Below, one piece after another: positions 30,568 to 33,128 of a stretch of DNA of 33,128 nucleotides. The translations under genes were made by a program, and so were the position numbers. Each line of letters begins with the position of its first letter. Positions within the stretch are counted from its first letter, which is position 1. The notes under the pieces were generated by a model, which saw nothing but the letters and a program-made list of their open reading frames with translations, was not told the origin of the DNA and searched no databases. This DNA is from Lysobacterales bacterium (GTDB lineage: Bacteria > Pseudomonadota > Gammaproteobacteria > Xanthomonadales > SZUA-5), in the NCBI GenBank assembly GCA_022841325.1, contig JALHRS010000058.1, positions 1 through 33,128 of the forward strand, written 5' to 3'.

Positions 30568-33128
30568 ATGCGTCTAGTGACGATGGGCAGCAAGCTCTGC
30601 TGTCTGGTGATGGCTACACTGTGGATGGGATTGTCAGGCGGCGCATACGCTGCGGCTGATCCTGATTTCGTTCCCAATAATGCGCTGGGTTCAGACCCGA
30701 GTCTGGACTACAGCAGCCTGCTCAAGTTCGGTCCCTGGGATGACCGCAACTACCAGTTGAGCGCCCAGGATGTCGCCATCCTGCCGTCCAACGATCGCTA
30801 TGTTCCCGGTGTTCCCGCCTTCTTCAAAGTGCTCAAACGCAAGCAGGCGATCCTTGAGGGCTTCCCGATCGAAGAAGATCTGTATCCGCGTGAGCTGGAC
30901 AAGGAATTCCAGATCTACTACGGCGGACTGATCCAGGGCGGCGTGCATCACGTCACCAAGCGCGGCCAGGCGAATGGCCACGATCCGAACAATCCGCCGC
31001 CGTTCCAGCGTCTGGCCACCGATCCACTGGTGCGCGCTGCACCGGTGCTGACCGAAGGACCATTTGACGGCACGCTCAGCAACAACGAGACCACCGTCGA
31101 GTATCACCCGACCAACCCCAATATCCTGATCGCGGGTTCGAACGGCTCCGGCGGTCAGCGCATGTCCTTCTCCAGCGATGGTGGTGCGACCTGGGGCAAC
31201 TCCGGTGCGCTCGGTGGCACCTGCTGCGATCCGGCCATCGAATTCACCTCGAATGGCGCCATCGCATTCGCCGCGACTCTCGGCCAATCCGCGAGCGGCT
31301 GCGGATTCAGCCTCTGCGCCAGCACCTACTGGTCCTTCAACAACGGCCAGACCTGGCAGGGACCGGTGCATACCTCCACCGCCAGCTCCGACAAGGAGTG
31401 GATCCATGTTGACAAGTCGCCGACCTCGCCCTTCAGGGATCGCGTCTACCTGACCTGGCACCAGAGCAACGTCATGCAGTTCGCCCGTTCGACCGCATTG
31501 CCGGTCAACGGCGGCTCGGGCCTGACCTTTGCACCCACGATCAACTTCAGCGCTGATGAGCGCGGCATCGGCAGCGATATCGCCACCGACAGCGCCGGCC
31601 GTATCTACTATGTCTATCCCAGCACCACCGGTGGTTCGGCAGAAGTCTGGTTGCTGCGATCGGACGACGGTGGCGCCACCTTTCTCGATCTGAATGGTGC
31701 GGCAGCGGGTCAGGGCAAGATGGTCTACGATCTGCACGGACGCTTTGATTTCGCCATCCCGGCGATGGAGACGCGCCGCGTCTTCATCTACACCGTCGTC
31801 GACGTGGATCGCAGCGGCGGCCCACGCAATGGTCGCGTCTATGTGGCCTTCACCGACGAGAACGCCGCCGCCGGTAGCCCCGGCAACGGAACCGGCACCG
31901 CTGCTGCCAGTCATGGCTGGATCCAGGTTGTGTATTCCGACGATCAGGGTGCGACCTGGACCACGGCAACGACGCCGCACTCGACCGCCGATCAGACGAC
32001 TGTGGATCGCTTCCAGCCGTGGATGAAGGTCGACGGCATCGGCAATGTCCACATCGGCTGGCAGGACACCCGCAATTCGGGCGCGGGTCTGCGCAACAAG
32101 GCTGACTGGTACTACGCCGTGTCCACTGACGGTGGCGCCACCTGGATTGAAGAGACCCGTGTGTCCTCGGTGACTTCCCAGAACATCAACAACGGCCAGG
32201 AGTGGGGTGATTACAACGGTCTGGCGGTGTCGCCGGATGACTCCCGAGTCACCATGACCTGGACCGACAATCGCATTGTCACGCCACCCTCGACCACTTC
32301 GCAGCGTTCCTTTGCCGGTACCGTCGAGAACGTGGTCTCGGGTCCGAGTTACCAGATGGGTACAGCCGTGACTTCGCTGGAGGTTTGTCTGGGCAACCCG
32401 CTGCCGCCGGTTGACGTGCAGCTGAGCTCGCTGCAGGGCTTTTCCGGCTCGGTGACGCTGAGCACGCCGGGGCTGAATGGCGCCGTGTTCTCCAATTCCA
32501 GCTTCAGCCCGAATCCGGTGACTCCGACCGCCGGTGGCGTGACCTCGCAGCTGAGCCTGACGCTGGATGGGGGCGCGGCTTCCGGTACCTATCCGGTAGC
32601 CATCCAGGCCACCAATGGCGGTGGCACGCCGATCGTGCGCAACGACAGTTTCAACGTCAGCGTGTCCAATGGCGCGCCGGCGGCATCCACACTTACAGTT
32701 CCCACCAACAACGCGACCAATGTCGCGGCCAATGTGACCTTCACGTGGGATGCGGTTGCCGGAGCGCTGGACTACACGGTGCAGGTGGCTACCGATGCGG
32801 CTTTTGCCAACATCGTGCGCACCGCAACCATCACCGGTACGACCTGGGCTGCGAGCCCGGTTCTGGATACCAGCACCACGTACTTCTGGCGCGTGTTCGC
32901 CCGCAACTCCTGCTCCACGGCAGCCGAGCTGTTTGCGGATGGCTTCGAAGACACGACACCTGCCGGCGGTCTGGGCACGGTCTCGGCAACGGGCACCTTC
33001 ACCACCGCCGCCGCACCGGGTGACTGCCCGGCTGGCCCGGCACCGACCATCGTGCTGAGCGAGGACTTCGAAGGCGCAGCCACCGGTTGGGTGCAGCAGG
33101 CGGGTGGCGTGGGTACCAATACCTGGGC
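30568..33128 (+). CDS. Large secreted Asp-box/BNR repeat protein (partial, 3' end beyond window)
   Basis: An open frame runs from ATG 30568 (GGAGAGGG just upstream) to the window edge, 853 codons without a stop. A signal peptide is clear (LCCLVMATLWMGLSGGAYAAA). Residues about 190-550 contain sialidase-type Asp-box motifs: SSDGGATWGN, FNNGQTWQG, SDDGGATFLD, SDDQGATWTT and STDGGATWIEE, implying a beta-propeller such as a glycosidase-like or binding fold. An Ig/Fn3-like domain follows (TNVAANVTFTWDAVAGALDYTVQVATD to TTYFWRVFARNSC). After that comes LFADGFED, the same DGFE motif that ends the FG-GAP protein. The last residues (VLSEDFEGAATGWVQ) begin another domain. No catalytic residues for a specific hydrolase can be assigned. 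Confidence 0.85.
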   Translation, partial: MRLVTMGSKLCCLVMATLWMGLSGGAYAAADPDFVPNNALGSDPSLDYSSLLKFGPWDDRNYQLSAQDVAILPSNDRYVPGVPAFFKVLKRKQAILEGFPIEEDLYPRELDKEFQIYYGGLIQGGVHHVTKRGQANGHDPNNPPPFQRLATDPLVRAAPVLTEGPFDGTLSNNETTVEYHPTNPNILIAGSNGSGGQRMSFSSDGGATWGNSGALGGTCCDPAIEFTSNGAIAFAATLGQSASGCGFSLCASTYWSFNNGQTWQGPVHTSTASSDKEWIHVDKSPTSPFRDRVYLTWHQSNVMQFARSTALPVNGGSGLTFAPTINFSADERGIGSDIATDSAGRIYYVYPSTTGGSAEVWLLRSDDGGATFLDLNGAAAGQGKMVYDLHGRFDFAIPAMETRRVFIYTVVDVDRSGGPRNGRVYVAFTDENAAAGSPGNGTGTAAASHGWIQVVYSDDQGATWTTATTPHSTADQTTVDRFQPWMKVDGIGNVHIGWQDTRNSGAGLRNKADWYYAVSTDGGATWIEETRVSSVTSQNINNGQEWGDYNGLAVSPDDSRVTMTWTDNRIVTPPSTTSQRSFAGTVENVVSGPSYQMGTAVTSLEVCLGNPLPPVDVQLSSLQGFSGSVTLSTPGLNGAVFSNSSFSPNPVTPTAGGVTSQLSLTLDGGAASGTYPVAIQATNGGGTPIVRNDSFNVSVSNGAPAASTLTVPTNNATNVAANVTFTWDAVAGALDYTVQVATDAAFANIVRTATITGTTWAASPVLDTSTTYFWRVFARNSCSTAAELFADGFEDTTPAGGLGTVSATGTFTTAAAPGDCPAGPAPTIVLSEDFEGAATGWVQQAGGVGTNTW

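Noticed and set aside
30691..32052. Long minus-strand open frame (about 450 codons) opposite the Asp-box protein
   Set aside because: It is the antisense shadow of a convincing secreted protein with a signal peptide and repeats. Its translation shows no domain and has shadow-type Gly/Ala/Val composition.

Overview
The window looks like a chromosomal segment of a GC-rich gammaproteobacterium, most likely Lysobacterales (Xanthomonadales), in the Rhodanobacteraceae/Lysobacteraceae area. The supports are the minor-pilin cluster of Pseudomonas/Xanthomonas type, a Bpt-type leucyltransferase, a bacterial kynurenine pathway pair, an acetylornithine (not ornithine) carbamoyltransferase, and secreted proteins carrying an '(I/A)DGFE' motif that I associate with this order. 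All calls come from reading the sequence; no database search was run.

Layout. (1) Positions 1-7554, minus strand: a type IV pilus minor-pilin operon in the order fimT/gspH, pilV, pilW, pilX, pilY1, pilE, plus the first codons of a further gene at the left edge. A perfect 11-bp hairpin sits between pilY1 and pilE. (2) 7763-12992, minus strand: kynU, kmo and trmJ are translationally coupled by ATGA overlaps. A gap with small palindromic repeats follows, then tesB and bpt. (3) 13240-15699, plus: a secreted protein of fourteen FG-GAP-like repeats, probably two seven-bladed propellers. (4) 15775-19201, plus: an overlapping three-gene unit of a PhnD-like periplasmic binding protein, a membrane HAMP-GGDEF-EAL protein and a DUF486 membrane protein. 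This looks like a ligand-sensing c-di-GMP module. (5) 19317-20780: a patatin-like hydrolase (plus) converging on a Nudix hydrolase (minus).

(6) 20794-30403: an arginine biosynthesis region. argR diverges from argD across a palindromic operator, followed by acetylornithine carbamoyltransferase, argB, argH, argG, a P-loop protein of DUF1611 type, and argC. The enzymes shown convert N-acetylglutamate to N-acetylcitrulline and citrulline to arginine. The window contains neither a recognisable N-acetylglutamate synthase nor the N-acetylcitrulline deacetylase. The DUF1611-type gene lies inside the cluster, and I recall that this family includes an enzyme said to N-acetylate D-glutamate. It is therefore the best candidate here for an undescribed role, possibly supplying acetylglutamate.

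Almost every junction from the carbamoyltransferase to argC is packed with repeats: seven copies of a ~35-bp palindromic element, two ~100-bp terminal-inverted-repeat elements flanking argG, a 120-bp tandem duplication, purine/pyrimidine tracts, G-quadruplex motifs and a heptamer minisatellite. (7) 30568 to the right edge, plus: the 5' part of a large secreted protein with Asp-box (BNR) repeats and an Ig/Fn3-like domain, truncated by the window.
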